Shown: positions 1 to 8,486 of the stretch, in pieces
Layout of the letters: each line of letters starts with the position of its first letter
Position numbering within the stretch: position 1 is the first letter of the stretch
Source: Alistipes sp.
GTDB taxonomy: Bacteria; Bacteroidota; Bacteroidia; Bacteroidales; Rikenellaceae
Assembly: GCA_017380955.1 (NCBI GenBank)
Contig: JAFOCZ010000012.1
Coordinates: forward strand, 1-11,070
Length of the DNA stretch: 11,070 nucleotides
Reading direction: 5' to 3'
Translations under genes and position numbers: made by a program
Notes under the pieces: model-generated
What the model was told of the DNA's origin: nothing
Database searches by the model: none
The model's input: the letters and a program-made list of their open reading frames with translations, nothing else

Positions 1-3000
1 CCTAAGGATATGGCTGCGGAGTTGTACAAGCCATTTGTCATCCGTAAGCTTATCGAGCGTGGTATCGTTAAGACCGTTAAGTCTGCAAAGAAGATTATTG
101 ATAGAAAGGACCCAGTGATTTGGGGTATCTTGGAGAATGTCATCAAGGGTCACCCTGTATTGATGAACCGAGCTCCAACCCTTCACCGTTTGGGTATCCA
201 GGCGTTCCAGCCAAAGCTCATCGAGGGTAAGGCAATGCAGTTGCATCCACTCTCATGTACAGCGTTTAACGCCGACTTCGACGGTGACCAGATGGCGGTG
301 CACTTGCCATTGGGCAACGCTGCAATCTTGGAGGCTCAGATTTTGATGCTTGGTTCGCACAACGTCCTCAACCCTGCCAATGGTGCGCCTATCACCGTAC
401 CTTCGCAGGATATGGTACTCGGTCTTTACTATATTACTAAGCCACGCCCAGGTGTTAAGGGTACAGGTTTGAAGTTCTATGGTCCTGAGGAGGCTATCAT
501 CGCTTACAACGAGAAGCGTGCTGCGCTTCACGCCAATGTAAAGTGCCGTGTTCGCGATGTTGACGAGAATGGTGAGGAGGTATACCGCGTTGTAGATACT
601 ACAGTAGGTCGTATCTTGTTCAACCAGAACGTTCCTGCCGAGGTAGGTTATATCAACGAGGTGTTGACAAAGCGTTCTTTGCGTGATATCATCGCATTGG
701 TGATGAAGAAGGCTGGTGCTGCTAAGGTTGCTAAGTTCTTGGATGATATCAAGAATATGGGTTACCTTATGGCGTTCAAGGGTGGTTTGTCGTTTAACCT
801 CGACGCTGTGGTTATCCCTGACGATAAGCAGAAACTTATCGACGAGGGTTATGCTGCTGCAGATGCTGTTGTTGAGGACTATAATATGGGTCTTATCACC
901 AACAACGAGCGTTATAACCAGATTGTCGACATTTGGACAACCATCAACAACCGCCTTTCAAACCAGGTAATCAACACTTTGAAGAGCGATAACGATGGTT
1001 TCAACCCAGTATATATGATGCTTGACTCTGGAGCGCGAGGATCTAAGGAGCAGATTCGTCAGCTCTCTGGTATGCGTGGTCTTATGGCTAAGCCTCAGAA
1101 GTCAGGTGTTGAGGGTGGTCAGCAGGTTATCGAGAACCCTATCTTGTCGAACTTTAAGGAGGGTCTTTCGGTATTGGAGTACTTTATCTCTACCCACGGT
1201 GCGCGTAAGGGTCTTGCGGATACCGCGTTGAAGACCGCCGATGCGGGTTACTTGACACGTCGTTTGGTTGACGTAGCACAGGATGTTATCATCAACGAGG
1301 AGGATTGCGGCACATTGCGTGGTCTTACCGCTACGGCTCTCAAGCGTAACGACGATGTTGTTCAGACATTGTACGATCGTATCTTGGGTCGCACAGCGTT
1401 GAACGATGTTATCCACCCAACTACAGGTGAACTCATCTGCGCTGCAGGTCAGGAGATTACCGAGGAGATTGCCGAGGCTATCGACAAGTCACCATTGGAG
1501 TCTGTAGAGATTCGTTCGGTACTCACTTGCGAGGCTCGTCGTGGTGTTTGTGCTAAGTGTTACGGCCGTAACCTCGCTACTGCACGTATGGTACAGAAGG
1601 GTGAGGTTGTGGGTGTTATCGCCGCACAGTCTATCGGTGAGCCAGGTACTCAGTTGACACTCCGTACGTTCCACGTCGGTGGTGTTGCGGGTGGCTCTAC
1701 TGTTGAGACTAATGTAGTCTCTAAGTACGAGGGTCGTTTGGAGATTGATGAGTTGCGTACTATCAAGGGTAAGAACTCTCAGGGCGAGGCTATCGACATC
1801 GTTATGTCGCGCCAGTCTGAGTTCCGCATCGTTGATCCAACAACCAATATTACTCTCTATACACACGCTTTGCCTTATGGTGCTACACTCTTTATGCGTG
1901 ATGGCGCCGAGGTTAAGAAGGGCGATATAATCTGTGAGTGGGATCCATATAACGCAGTTATCATCGCCGAGACAGACGGTAAGATTGTCTACGATAGCAT
2001 CATCGAGGGTGTAACATACCGCGAGGAGCGCGATGAGCAGACAGGTCTTTCGGAGCGTATCGTAATAGAGTCTAAGGATAAGACCAAGAACCCTGTTATC
2101 AAGATTGTTAACAAGGATGGTGACGAGATCAAGGCTTACAACTTGCCTGTAACGGCACACATTATGGTTAAGAACAACGCTAAGATTCACGCTGGCGAGA
2201 TTCTTATCAAGATTCCACGTGCTGTAGGTAAGACTGGTGGTGATATCACCGGTGGTTTGCCTCGAGTAACCGAGTTGTTCGAGGCTCGTAACCCATCTAA
2301 CCCAGCAATCGTATCAGAGATCGATGGTGAGGTATCATTCGGTAAGATTAAGCGTGGTAACCGCGAGGTTGTCATCACATCTAAGGATGGCGATCAGCGT
2401 AAGTACCTTGTGCCATTGTCACGCCAGATTATCGTTCAGGAGAACGACTTCGTACGTGCAGGAATGCCACTTTCGGATGGTGCTATCACTCCTGGTGATA
2501 TCCTTCGCATCCTCGGTCCTACACGCGTTCAGGAGTATATCGTGAACGAGGTACAGGAGGTTTACCGTATGCAGGGTGTGAAGATTAACGATAAGCACTT
2601 CGAGGTTATCGTACGTCAGATGATGTCTAAGGTGAAGATTGAGGATCCAGGTGATACTCGCTTCTTCGAGGATCAGGTTGTTGACAAGTGGGAGTTTATG
2701 GATGTTAACGACGAGTTGTACGACAAGGTAGTTGTTACAGCCGCTGGTGGCTCTCAGAATGTTCAGCCAGGTCAGATTATCTCACTCCGTAAGTTGCGTG
2801 AGGAGAACTCAGCGCTTAAGCGTCGTGACTTGGAGTTGGTTGAGGTACGTCCTATCGTTGCTGCAACATCTAACCAGGTACTCCAGGGTATCACACGTGC
2901 GGCATTGCAGACATCAAGCTTTATCTCTGCTGCATCGTTCCAGGAGACAACTAAGGTACTTAACGAGGCTGCTATCCAGGGTAAGAGCGATGACTTGGTT

Positions 3001-3105
3001 AACCTTAAGGAGAACGTTATCACAGGTAACCTTATCCCAGGTGGTACAGGTGTTCGCGATTACGAGGATCTCATCGTGGGTCTTAACTCAGAATTGAATC
3101 TCTAA
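1..3105 (+). CDS. rpoC: DNA-directed RNA polymerase subunit beta' (5'-truncated by window edge)
   Basis: This is the largest subunit of RNA polymerase, which carries the catalytic magnesium site. The reading frame is open from base 1, so the ATG at 10 is internal; 1034 codons are present, and roughly the first 390 residues of a normal Bacteroidetes beta' (recalled as about 1,400 residues) lie upstream. The invariant NADFDGD motif, whose three Asp bind the catalytic Mg2+, is encoded at 268-288. Downstream come GARGSKEQIRQLSGMRG (about 1033-1083), the second zinc site with CEARRGVCAKC (about 1531-1560) and its partner Cys near 1308, and the trigger-loop signature QSIGEPGTQLT (about 1627-1660). 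The C-terminus is intact and ends at TAA 3103-3105. Wobble use (GGT, CGT, AAG) fits a highly expressed gene. No co-oriented gene follows before the terminator, so rpoC ends its transcription unit. Confidence 0.98.
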   Translation, partial: PKDMAAELYKPFVIRKLIERGIVKTVKSAKKIIDRKDPVIWGILENVIKGHPVLMNRAPTLHRLGIQAFQPKLIEGKAMQLHPLSCTAFNADFDGDQMAVHLPLGNAAILEAQILMLGSHNVLNPANGAPITVPSQDMVLGLYYITKPRPGVKGTGLKFYGPEEAIIAYNEKRAALHANVKCRVRDVDENGEEVYRVVDTTVGRILFNQNVPAEVGYINEVLTKRSLRDIIALVMKKAGAAKVAKFLDDIKNMGYLMAFKGGLSFNLDAVVIPDDKQKLIDEGYAAADAVVEDYNMGLITNNERYNQIVDIWTTINNRLSNQVINTLKSDNDGFNPVYMMLDSGARGSKEQIRQLSGMRGLMAKPQKSGVEGGQQVIENPILSNFKEGLSVLEYFISTHGARKGLADTALKTADAGYLTRRLVDVAQDVIINEEDCGTLRGLTATALKRNDDVVQTLYDRILGRTALNDVIHPTTGELICAAGQEITEEIAEAIDKSPLESVEIRSVLTCEARRGVCAKCYGRNLATARMVQKGEVVGVIAAQSIGEPGTQLTLRTFHVGGVAGGSTVETNVVSKYEGRLEIDELRTIKGKNSQGEAIDIVMSRQSEFRIVDPTTNITLYTHALPYGATLFMRDGAEVKKGDIICEWDPYNAVIIAETDGKIVYDSIIEGVTYREERDEQTGLSERIVIESKDKTKNPVIKIVNKDGDEIKAYNLPVTAHIMVKNNAKIHAGEILIKIPRAVGKTGGDITGGLPRVTELFEARNPSNPAIVSEIDGEVSFGKIKRGNREVVITSKDGDQRKYLVPLSRQIIVQENDFVRAGMPLSDGAITPGDILRILGPTRVQEYIVNEVQEVYRMQGVKINDKHFEVIVRQMMSKVKIEDPGDTRFFEDQVVDKWEFMDVNDELYDKVVVTAAGGSQNVQPGQIISLRKLREENSALKRRDLELVEVRPIVAATSNQVLQGITRAALQTSSFISAASFQETTKVLNEAAIQGKSDDLVNLKENVITGNLIPGGTGVRDYEDLIVGLNSELNL

Positions 3106-3126
3106 TCGAGATACATATTGACAATT

Positions 3127-3162
3127 GAGAGGTGAACTTTGACAGTTCACCTCTCTTTTTTT
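3127..3162 (+). terminator. Rho-independent terminator of the rpoC transcript
   Basis: A perfect 11-bp stem (GAGAGGTGAAC at 3127-3137 paired with GTTCACCTCTC at 3145-3155) encloses a 7-base loop and is followed by seven T (3156-3162). It starts 22 bases after the rpoC stop codon. This is a textbook intrinsic terminator on the plus strand. Confidence 0.93.
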
Positions 3163-3264
3163 ATTGAGATAATAGCGCATCTACTGCCGCTAACGAAATG
3201 GTAGTGCGCTTTATAGATATGGTTGTGTGATTAGTGGAAAGGATATCTCGTTAGGTATAGATAC
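3163..3264. other. Intergenic spacer between convergent terminators
   Basis: About 100 bases separate the two opposing terminators, and no credible coding sequence is seen. There is an imperfect inverted repeat: GCGCA-T-CTAC at 3175-3184 can pair with GTAG-TGCGC at 3201-3209, with one bulged T and a 16-base loop. It has no T-run, so it is not an obvious terminator. A copy of the octamer AGGTATAG lies at 3253-3260, matching the element in the nadE leader. No function can be assigned. Confidence 0.4.
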
Positions 3265-3294
3265 AAAAAAACGCAGAGAGCAATGCCCTCTGCG
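3265..3294 (-). terminator. Rho-independent terminator of the nadE-rnf operon
   Basis: On the minus strand a 7-bp GC-rich stem (3288-3294 CTCTGCG on plus, paired with CGCAGAG at 3272-3278) with a 9-base loop is followed by a run of seven T (plus-strand A at 3265-3271). It lies 22 bases beyond the rnfA stop codon and faces the rpoC terminator, so the two convergent transcripts are each closed. Confidence 0.85.
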
Positions 3295-3316
3295 CTTAAA
3301 ATGTAGGTTACTGCAT

Positions 3317-3985
3317 TTATGGCAATGGCACTACGTTGGCAAATCCCATAAACGCCATTGCGAGGAGTCCTGCAGTGATGAGTGCGATAGGCACACCACG
3401 CATACCCTCTGGAGTATCCTCAACCTCCAAACGCTCGCGGATACCGGCGAACAACACCAATGCCAAGGCAAAGCCAAGGGCAGCGGCTACAGCATAGATG
3501 ACGCCTGTTAGAAGGTCGAAGTTCTTCTGTATGGTGATAATTGCCACACCCAACACCGCACAGTTTGTGGTGATAAGAGGTAAGAAGATGCCGAGCGCCT
3601 GATACAAGGCTGGTGATACCTTCTTCAGTACAATCTCCACCATCTGCACCAATGCCGCGATGACAAGGATGAAGGTGATGGTTTGCATATACCCGATGCC
3701 AAAAGGTACAAGGACATACTGCTGTATGCACCACGTTACGAGTGTCGCAAGAGCCATAACGAACGTCACGGCCATACCCATACCCATAGATGTCTCAACC
3801 TTTGACGACACGCCGAGGAATGGGCAGATACCGAGGAACTGCGACAGCACCACGTTGTTAACAAAGATTGCGCCGATGACAATCGCAAAGAGCGTGATAG
3901 CCTGCACGCTAACCTCACCCGAGGCGAAGCCCTTAAGTACCTCGCTTGAGATGTTTTCTGCTATAAGTATATTCATATTGCTCAT
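3317..3985 (-). CDS. rnfA: Rnf complex membrane subunit RnfA
   Basis: RnfA is a six-helix integral membrane subunit of the ferredoxin:NAD+ oxidoreductase; with RnfE it forms the core that passes electrons across the membrane through an Fe-S site at their interface. Family signatures are FVNNVVLSQFLGICPFLGVS and TTNCAVLGVA. The two cysteines expected to ligate iron are C54 and C142, counted from the ATG at 3985 (222 residues). The family is usually about 190 residues, and this protein has about 27 extra residues before the first helix. Start choice is uncertain. A GTG overlaps the rnfE stop at 3991, the ATG at 3985 lies 5 bases after that stop, another ATG lies at 3976, and a GTG near 3904 (in SVQAITLF) would give the usual length. 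I chose the ATG at 3985 because of tight coupling to rnfE. It is the last gene of the operon. Confidence 0.95.
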   Translation of the reverse strand: MSNMNILIAENISSEVLKGFASGEVSVQAITLFAIVIGAIFVNNVVLSQFLGICPFLGVSSKVETSMGMGMAVTFVMALATLVTWCIQQYVLVPFGIGYMQTITFILVIAALVQMVEIVLKKVSPALYQALGIFLPLITTNCAVLGVAIITIQKNFDLLTGVIYAVAAALGFALALVLFAGIRERLEVEDTPEGMRGVPIALITAGLLAMAFMGFANVVPLP

Positions 3986-3990
3986 AATCA

Positions 3991-4572
3991 CTATCGTTTT
4001 GCTACCTTGTTAAACAATACCATCAAGTAACCGAGCACCAAGAAGCCTCCGGGTGCGAGGATAAAGAGAAGTGGCATAACGCCCTCGGCAAAGGTGAAGC
4101 CGAAGATAGAGCCCGAGCCCAATACCTCACGCACAGCACCGATAGTAGTGAGTGAGAGTGTAAAGCCCAAGCCGATGCCGATACCATCCAATGCTGAGTC
4201 CAGCACACCATTCTTCGATGCGAAGGCCTCGGCACGTCCGAGGATGATGCAGTTTACCACGATCAACGGGATAAACACACCCAACGAGGCGTACAACGCT
4301 GGCACATATGCCTGCATAAGCATCTCGATGATGGTTACGAACGATGCGATAACCACGATGAAGGCTGGGATACGCACCTTATCGGGGATAAGATTCTTGA
4401 TAAGGGCAATAACTATATTCGACATAATAAGCACCGCCATAGTGGCAACACCCATACCCATACCATTTATCGCCGATGAGGTAACGCCCAACGTAGGGCA
4501 CATACCCAATATCAATACAAACGTAGGGTTTTCCTTGAGGATACCCTTTGTTATAATCTGTAACTTACTCAT
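3991..4572 (-). CDS. rnfE: Rnf complex membrane subunit RnfE
   Basis: RnfE is the inverted-topology partner of RnfA in the membrane core of the Rnf complex. It has 193 residues, the normal length, with about six hydrophobic segments. The conserved LGMCPTLGVT and VVNCIILGRAEAFASKN motifs are present; C25 and C108 are the expected ligands of the Fe-S cluster shared with RnfA. The ATG overlaps the last 8 bases of rnfG (ATGAGTAA arrangement), indicating translational coupling. An AAAGGAG sequence inside the end of rnfG (4579-4585) sits 6 bases before this ATG, one of the few good Shine-Dalgarno matches in the window, and supports this start. It is distinguished from RnfA by the ILKENP N-terminus and the FASKN/REVLGSGS regions typical of RnfE/NqrD. 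Confidence 0.96.
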   Translation of the reverse strand: MSKLQIITKGILKENPTFVLILGMCPTLGVTSSAINGMGMGVATMAVLIMSNIVIALIKNLIPDKVRIPAFIVVIASFVTIIEMLMQAYVPALYASLGVFIPLIVVNCIILGRAEAFASKNGVLDSALDGIGIGLGFTLSLTTIGAVREVLGSGSIFGFTFAEGVMPLLFILAPGGFLVLGYLMVLFNKVAKR

Positions 4573-5257
4573 TGCTCTCTCCTTTCTGAGCCTCAGGCTC
4601 GCTGTTGTCGTATGTCATAGATGCTCCTGATGGCGCAGCCTCCACAGCCTCCGCGCTTGTGTTCAAGCGACCTGTTGCCCACAAATATCCAGCATAGGCA
4701 GTCTCTATGGCGTTGGCATATGCGCGCGATGATATCGTAGAGCCTGTGAGGGCATCAAACGAGCCACCCTCCTTAGTAACGCCAAACTTCACATCCTTAG
4801 CGCTCTTGCCCACGATGCTACGCTCAAGGCTATTACCCTCCTTTGTCATATTAGCACCAAGACCTGGGGTCTCCTTCTGCGACAACACCTCTACGCCGTT
4901 AACAACGCAGCCGTCGCCCTCCTCCACGAAGCCTACCATAAGCACTATGCAGTCTGCATAGCCACTCTTGGTGATGCTTGGAGCCTCCACGGCATAGCCC
5001 ACGATGCTCTGGTCTGCCTTACGCTGCACGGTGCTGACAGTAATCTGGAAGTCACCAATGTGGCGTGTGGTATCTGCAACGACCATAGCCTCCTCGGCAG
5101 TGGTACTCAGTACCTTATACTTTGCCACATTCTTAGCCTCCTGGTTAGCAGTGGCGATGGCATCTTTTGTGATATCCTGCACCAATGCCACCAAAAGTGC
5201 AGATACTGCGGTGATGGTGAACAACACCACGACCATATTTTTTAATGAACTCTTCAT
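4565..5257 (-). CDS. rnfG: Rnf complex FMN-binding subunit RnfG
   Basis: RnfG is a membrane-anchored electron carrier with one N-terminal helix (about residues 8-28) and a domain facing the outside of the inner membrane that carries FMN bound covalently to a threonine. From the ATG at 5257 it has 230 residues. The flavinylation motif is DALTGSTISS, with T174 the expected FMN acceptor; the usual consensus is (S/T)GAT, so Ala is replaced by Ser here. KETPGLGANM (about residues 128-137) is also typical of the family. A TTG at 5266 could extend the protein by three residues, but ATG followed by KSSLKNMVV matches the usual RnfG N-terminus better. The gene begins 9 bases after the rnfD stop and overlaps rnfE. 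The last 30 or so residues are Ala/Glu-rich and poorly conserved. FMN attachment needs an ApbE-type transferase, which is not in this window. Confidence 0.95.
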   Translation of the reverse strand: MKSSLKNMVVVLFTITAVSALLVALVQDITKDAIATANQEAKNVAKYKVLSTTAEEAMVVADTTRHIGDFQITVSTVQRKADQSIVGYAVEAPSITKSGYADCIVLMVGFVEEGDGCVVNGVEVLSQKETPGLGANMTKEGNSLERSIVGKSAKDVKFGVTKEGGSFDALTGSTISSRAYANAIETAYAGYLWATGRLNTSAEAVEAAPSGASMTYDNSEPEAQKGESNE

Positions 5258-5266
5258 ACGCTGCAA

Positions 5267-6220
5267 TTATTTAGTGCCGAAGCGCTTAGGACGTACATAC
5301 TTGTTGATAAGAGGTGTTGCGGCATTCATAATGAATATCGCAAATGACATACCCTCGGGATATGCACCCCACAAACGGATTATCATCGTGAGAAGACCGA
5401 TGCCCACACCATAGATTATCATACCGCGGTGTGTCATAGGCGATGTAGAGTAGTCCGTAGCCATATAGATAGCGCCGAGCAATGCACCACCTGCCAAGAT
5501 GTGGAAGAGTGGGAACTCATAAATCATAGCACCACCATACGACGCACCTACCGACGCAGCGAAGATAGCCATAGTGGCGAGGATGCTCACAGGGATATGC
5601 CAAGAGATAACCTTGCGCCACAAGAGGTAGAGACCGCCCAGGATAAGTGCTATGGCGCTAATCTCACCCATAGAGCCGTTCATAACACCGCCCAACATCT
5701 CGGTGAAGTTGAGGCTCGACACCAACTCTGGGGCATACTTAACATCTGCCAACATCGTAGAGCCCGAAAGAGCATCAGGCACTCCTGTTGTCCAGTCTGT
5801 CATCTGCACAGGGTAGGCGATGAGCAGGAAGATACGTCCTGTAAGGGCAGGGTTGAAGGGGTTAGTACCCAAGCCTCCGAAGGTCATCTTGCCGATGCCG
5901 ATTGCCACCAGAGCACCGATAACGACAATCCACCAAGGAATACCCACAGGGAGGTTAAACGCCAACAACACACCTGTGACAACTGCCGAGAGGTCGCAGA
6001 TGGTGGAGCGGCGCTTTAGCAAGAAGCGACATATGAGCCACTCGAATGCTACACAACTAACAACTGCAACAGCGGTGATGAACAACACGCGCCAGCCAAG
6101 AACATATGTAGAAACCGCCAACGCAGGAATCAAAGCCAGCACCACATCGAGCATAATGCGGTGTGTCTTCTCACCTCCGTGTATGTGTGGCGAATGAGAT
6201 GCAAAAAGTTTGGTTGCCAT
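5267..6220 (-). CDS. rnfD: Rnf complex membrane subunit RnfD (covalent FMN)
   Basis: RnfD is a polytopic membrane subunit that carries FMN covalently attached to a threonine and relays electrons within the complex; it is homologous to NqrB. It has 317 residues and starts MATKLFASHSPHIHGG, where SPH near the N-terminus is typical. Many hydrophobic helices follow, with the conserved segment FGGLGTNPFNPALTGR at about residues 114-129. The flavinylation motif is PDALSGSTML, with T155 as predicted acceptor; Ser stands where most family members have Ala, the same change as in RnfG. ATDYSTSPMT and LWGAYPEGMSFAIFIMNAATPLI in the C-terminal third are further signatures. It lies 28 bases after rnfC, the largest gap in the operon, and that gap contains an AGGTATAG octamer (6240-6247). 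Confidence 0.96.
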   Translation of the reverse strand: MATKLFASHSPHIHGGEKTHRIMLDVVLALIPALAVSTYVLGWRVLFITAVAVVSCVAFEWLICRFLLKRRSTICDLSAVVTGVLLAFNLPVGIPWWIVVIGALVAIGIGKMTFGGLGTNPFNPALTGRIFLLIAYPVQMTDWTTGVPDALSGSTMLADVKYAPELVSSLNFTEMLGGVMNGSMGEISAIALILGGLYLLWRKVISWHIPVSILATMAIFAASVGASYGGAMIYEFPLFHILAGGALLGAIYMATDYSTSPMTHRGMIIYGVGIGLLTMIIRLWGAYPEGMSFAIFIMNAATPLINKYVRPKRFGTK

Positions 6221-6248
6221 ATATTTCTATTTTATAATAAGGTATAGA

Positions 6249-7601
6249 CTACTTTTTATTTGCTATAGCACGACTACGGATGTTTGCCATTACGGTCTGC
6301 TTACCGATGCGGATATAGTCCAAAAGCGGTAAGTTCGAAGGGCAGGTGTATGAGCAACAGCCACACTCTATGCAGTCGATGGTGTTATGCTCCTCGGCAA
6401 CATCCCACTTCTGCAACTTCGCAAGACGTGAGAGCAGGTATGGCTCGAGACCCATAGGGCAGACACTAACACACTTAGCACACTTGATGCAGGCGCTCTC
6501 CTTGCCGCGTGCTGCCTCTGCGCCCGAGAGGATTGTAATACCCGAGCAACCCTTGATAATAGGTGCTGAGGTGTCGACAATAGCACGACCCATCATAGGA
6601 CCACCGTTCAACACCTTAACATCTCCCTCTGGCAGACCTCCCGAGAACGAGAGCAGATAGTCGAGCGATGTTCCGAAACGAGTCATAAAGTTGTGTGTAG
6701 AGCCGAGACTCTTACCTGTGATGGTCACAACACGCTCGATAAGAGGCTTATTCTTCTGCACAGCCTCATACACCGCAATTGCCGTAGAGGCATTCGACAC
6801 CACAACGCCCTCCGAGATTGGAAGTGCTGGTGGAGGTGCTACCTGACGGCCTGTGAGCGCCGCAATAAGTTGCTTCTCACCACCCTGTGGGTAGCGCATC
6901 TTCAACGGCACAACCTCGATACCACGATATGCGTCGCGCGCTATAACCTCGTTGAGGTGTGCTATGGCATCGGGCTTGTTGTTCTCAACGCCTATCAACG
7001 CGCGCTCAACGCCTATGGCACGCATCAAAATCTCAATACCTGTGAGCATCATCTCGGCGCGCTCCATCATATTGCGATAGTCCGAGGTGAGGTATGGCTC
7101 ACACTCCACGCCATTTACGATGAGCATCTCGGCCTTCTGACCATCAGGAATCGAGAGTTTAACGTGTGTGGGGAACTGCGCACCACCCAAACCTACGACA
7201 CCTGCATCCTTAATCTTTGCGATAATCTCAGCAGGGGTCAACGAGCACTCGCGCTTCAACTCCGTGCTGCGGTCTATGCTCTCTACCCACTCGTCACCCT
7301 CACGCTTGATGACCACCATCGTGAGACGCTGACCCTGACCATTAGGGTAGGAGTCTATGGATGTCACAGTACCCGATATTGGTGAGTGTATGTTTGCCGA
7401 CACAAAACCGCCAGCCTGACCCACAAGTTGTCCGGTGAGCACCTTGTCGCCCTTCTGTACTACAGGTGTTGCAGGTGCTCCAATATGCTGAATCATAGGT
7501 ATCATAACCTCGTTTGGCAGGTCGATACACTCTATGCTCTTATCCTTGCTCCACTCTTTGTTATCCGACGGATGTATACCGCCTATAGGAAAAGTCTTCA
7601 T
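6249..7601 (-). CDS. rnfC: Rnf complex NADH/FMN and Fe-S subunit RnfC
   Basis: RnfC is the peripheral cytoplasmic subunit where NAD(H) is expected to bind; it carries FMN and two [4Fe-4S] clusters and exchanges electrons with RnfB. It has 450 residues, similar to the compact RnfC of Bacteroidetes and clostridia. In order it shows an N-terminal barrel-sandwich-like region with HSPISGTV (72-79), the nucleotide-binding region with GLGGAQFPTHVKL (137-149) and NGVECEPYLT (163-172), a region with GGEKQLI (240-246), and a ferredoxin-like C-terminus. The cluster motifs are C371-x2-C374-x2-C377-x3-C381-P and C410-x2-C413-x2-C416-x3-C420-P. The start ATG lies 15 bases after the rnfB stop. No frameshift or missing key residue was seen. 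Confidence 0.97.
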   Translation of the reverse strand: MKTFPIGGIHPSDNKEWSKDKSIECIDLPNEVMIPMIQHIGAPATPVVQKGDKVLTGQLVGQAGGFVSANIHSPISGTVTSIDSYPNGQGQRLTMVVIKREGDEWVESIDRSTELKRECSLTPAEIIAKIKDAGVVGLGGAQFPTHVKLSIPDGQKAEMLIVNGVECEPYLTSDYRNMMERAEMMLTGIEILMRAIGVERALIGVENNKPDAIAHLNEVIARDAYRGIEVVPLKMRYPQGGEKQLIAALTGRQVAPPPALPISEGVVVSNASTAIAVYEAVQKNKPLIERVVTITGKSLGSTHNFMTRFGTSLDYLLSFSGGLPEGDVKVLNGGPMMGRAIVDTSAPIIKGCSGITILSGAEAARGKESACIKCAKCVSVCPMGLEPYLLSRLAKLQKWDVAEEHNTIDCIECGCCSYTCPSNLPLLDYIRIGKQTVMANIRSRAIANKK

Positions 7602-7616
7602 ATCTTGTTATCCCTC

Positions 7617-8486
7617 TTATTTTGCCACTTCGCTCTTTGGTGTTGCCACAACCTTTGGCTCTTTAGGTAGTGGATCCATATTCTCAAGATGTATAGCGCC
7701 TGTAGGACACTCGTTTACGCACTTGCGACAAAGTTTGCACTTCTCGGAGTCGATATATGCCAAGTTGTTGTCGATGGTGATGGCGTCGAAGGCACACACC
7801 TTTGCACACTTGCCACAGCCGATACATCCCGCCTTGCAGGCCTTCATAACCACAGCGCCACGATTCTTAGAGCGGCAAGCAACATACACCGCACGATTCT
7901 TAGGCCACTTCTTACGCAACTCTATGAGACCCTTAGGGCACGCCTTGACACAAGCGCCACACGCCGTACACTTGTCGGGGTTTACCTCCACAAGACCTGT
8001 CTCTGTGTTGAGGCTCAACGCGCCAAACTTACAAGCGCTCACGCAGTCACCATAGCCGATACAGCCATATGCACAAGCCGACTCACCAACGTAGAAGGAG
8101 TTTACAACGGCGCAGTTCATAGCGCCATCGTAGTGGTTTACCTTAGGACGCTTCTGGCAAGTACCGCCACAACGTATCGTAGCAACCATAGGCTCCTTCT
8201 CGGGTGCTGTCTTACCGAGAAATCCTGCGATGTTCTTCATCGTCTGGCCACCAGCAACGGGGCAGAAGAGCGATGCGATGTTCTCACGTGTTACAAGGGC
8301 ATCAGCCATAGCGCGGCATCCCGCAAAGCCACATCCTCCGCAGTTAGCACCCGGAAGCATCTTCTCTACATCGTCGATGCGTGGGTCCTCCTCGACGTGG
8401 AACTTCTGCGCCACGAAGTAGAGGATGACCGCCAATAGAATGCCCAACACACTGAGGGTTAGCACTGTTAATACTAAAGTGTTCAT
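7617..8486 (-). CDS. rnfB: Rnf complex multi-cluster ferredoxin subunit RnfB
   Basis: RnfB accepts electrons from, or donates them to, soluble ferredoxin and connects to RnfC. It has 289 residues. An N-terminal membrane helix (about residues 3-26) is followed by the RnfB-specific cluster domain with C49-x2-C52-x4-C57 and C75. Then come four cysteine quartets: C138/C142/C148/C152, C173/C176/C179/C183, C221/C224/C227/C231 and C250/C253/C256/C260. This predicts about five [4Fe-4S] clusters, with further cysteines at 106, 110, 125, 204 and 217. It resembles the long RnfB form of Bacteroidetes and clostridia rather than the roughly 190-residue enterobacterial RsxB. The ATG shares one base with the rseC stop codon (TAATG), so translation is probably coupled. 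The tail after residue 270 is Lys/Pro-rich. Confidence 0.97.
   Translation of the reverse strand: MNTLVLTVLTLSVLGILLAVILYFVAQKFHVEEDPRIDDVEKMLPGANCGGCGFAGCRAMADALVTRENIASLFCPVAGGQTMKNIAGFLGKTAPEKEPMVATIRCGGTCQKRPKVNHYDGAMNCAVVNSFYVGESACAYGCIGYGDCVSACKFGALSLNTETGLVEVNPDKCTACGACVKACPKGLIELRKKWPKNRAVYVACRSKNRGAVVMKACKAGCIGCGKCAKVCAFDAITIDNNLAYIDSEKCKLCRKCVNECPTGAIHLENMDPLPKEPKVVATPKSEVAK

Noticed and set aside
1489..2190. A 233-codon open frame antisense to rpoC, with other antisense frames at 1102-1416 and 253-531
   Set aside because: They lie opposite invariant beta' sequence, their translations resemble no family I know, and strong G/T wobble bias in rpoC leaves the opposite strand poor in stop codons.
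3175..3209. Imperfect hairpin between the two convergent terminators, considered as a small RNA or third terminator
   Set aside because: It has a bulge, a large loop and no T-run on either strand, and no promoter precedes it.
3227..3511. A plus-strand frame starting in the convergent spacer and running into rnfA
   Set aside because: It crosses the minus-strand terminator and the end of rnfA, has no promoter, and its composition is not protein-like.
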